From the NCBI RefSeq assembly GCF_014859505.1, contig NZ_JACUUD010000021.1:1-36876 (forward strand): a stretch of DNA of 36,876 nucleotides, written 5' to 3'. The stretch is from Halomonas sp. Its GTDB lineage: Bacteria > Pseudomonadota > Gammaproteobacteria > Pseudomonadales > Halomonadaceae. Of this stretch, positions 36,668 to 36,876 are shown one piece after another. The position numbers were made by a program, and so were the translations under genes. Positions within the stretch are counted from its first letter, which is position 1. Each line of letters opens with the position of its first letter. The notes beneath the pieces are model-generated. The model was not told the origin of the DNA and searched no databases. It saw only the letters and a list, made by a program, of their open reading frames with translations.

Positions 36668-36754
36668 GCCCAGATGGCGGAATTGGTAGACGCGCTAGCT
36701 TCAGGTGCTAGTGTCCGTAAGGACGTGGAGGTTCAAGTCCTCTTCTGGGCACCA
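36668..36754 (+). tRNA. tRNA-Leu, anticodon CAG
   Basis: An 87-base type II tRNA. The acceptor arm GCCCAGA pairs with TCTGGGC; CCA is encoded. The D-arm GGCGGAATTGGTAGAC, anticodon CAG at 36702-36704 in the loop TTCAGGT, a long variable arm (GTGTCCGTAAGGACGT) and the T-arm GGTTCAAGTCC are all readable. It reads CUG codons, which dominate leucine usage in this GC-rich genome. Confidence 0.97.
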
Positions 36755-36822
36755 TCGCTCCTCCGGGAACGATGATCGGGAGCTCGCTCCCTGCTCTTTA
36801 TCAGCTCGAATCGCTCGTGTTC

Positions 36823-36876
36823 GCCCAGGTGGCGGAATTGGTAGACGCGCTAGCTTCAGGTGCTAGTGTCCGTAAG
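36823..36876 (+). tRNA. tRNA-Leu, anticodon CAG, second copy (cut by right edge)
   Basis: The first 54 bases of a second copy, anticodon CAG at 36857-36859. Over this length it differs from the upstream tRNA only at position 7 (G instead of A, acceptor stem). The variable arm and the rest lie beyond the window. A small GGGAG/CTCCC hairpin (36778-36791) followed by TGCTCTTTAT lies between the two copies. Confidence 0.93.

Overview
The window is a GC-rich, gene-dense stretch of chromosome from a gammaproteobacterium. The gene families and their order (lptD next to amgK-murU, OsmC next to coq7, an rpsF-rpsR-DUF2232-rplI cluster, a DUF6482-type small protein and two complete Mrp antiporter operons) fit a halophilic or alkaliphilic member of the Halomonadaceae best. 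That placement is inferred from content and synteny only. I see no insertion sequence, prophage, CRISPR array or conjugative element.

Left block (1-11.0 kb): envelope and housekeeping genes. A 5' fragment of lptD runs off the left edge and diverges from amgK-murU, which recycle MurNAc into UDP-MurNAc. A YhfA-type OsmC protein converges on coq7 (ubiquinone hydroxylase). Then follow, on the minus strand, a HIT hydrolase, an orphan phosphoribulokinase (prkB) coupled to a hotdog thioesterase and purD, and the polyhydroxyalkanoate regulator phaR, which diverges from rsmE. An MltB-family lipoprotein transglycosylase and a retropepsin-like (PF05618) periplasmic protein follow.

Central block (11.0-28.5 kb): the most distinctive part. 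Two complete Mrp cation/proton antiporter operons lie back to back and diverge from one 387-base regulatory region. On the minus strand is a seven-gene group 1 operon (mrpABCDEFG). On the plus strand is a six-gene group 2 operon in which A and B are fused. The pair is bracketed by two blue-light flavoproteins. On the left is a coupled DUF2256 / CRY-DASH photolyase / DUF3429 operon. On the right is an iron-sulfur (6-4)-photolyase-type protein coupled to a DUF393 thiol protein and divergent from ferrochelatase hemH. Both cryptochrome operons are preceded by AT-rich GTAC/TGTA-containing inverted repeats, candidates for a common, possibly light-responsive, regulator.

Right block (28.6-36.9 kb): two small uncharacterised genes, replicative helicase dnaB, and the ribosomal protein cluster rpsF-rpsR-DUF2232-rplI. 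Its leader carries a promoter, a terminator-like hairpin and a helix that would hide the rpsF ribosome binding site. Then come rlmB and rnr (RNase R). On the opposite strand are two tRNA-Leu(CAG) genes, the second cut by the right edge.

All functional calls are from reading the translated sequence. No database search was run, so family names rest on recognised motifs and gene order.
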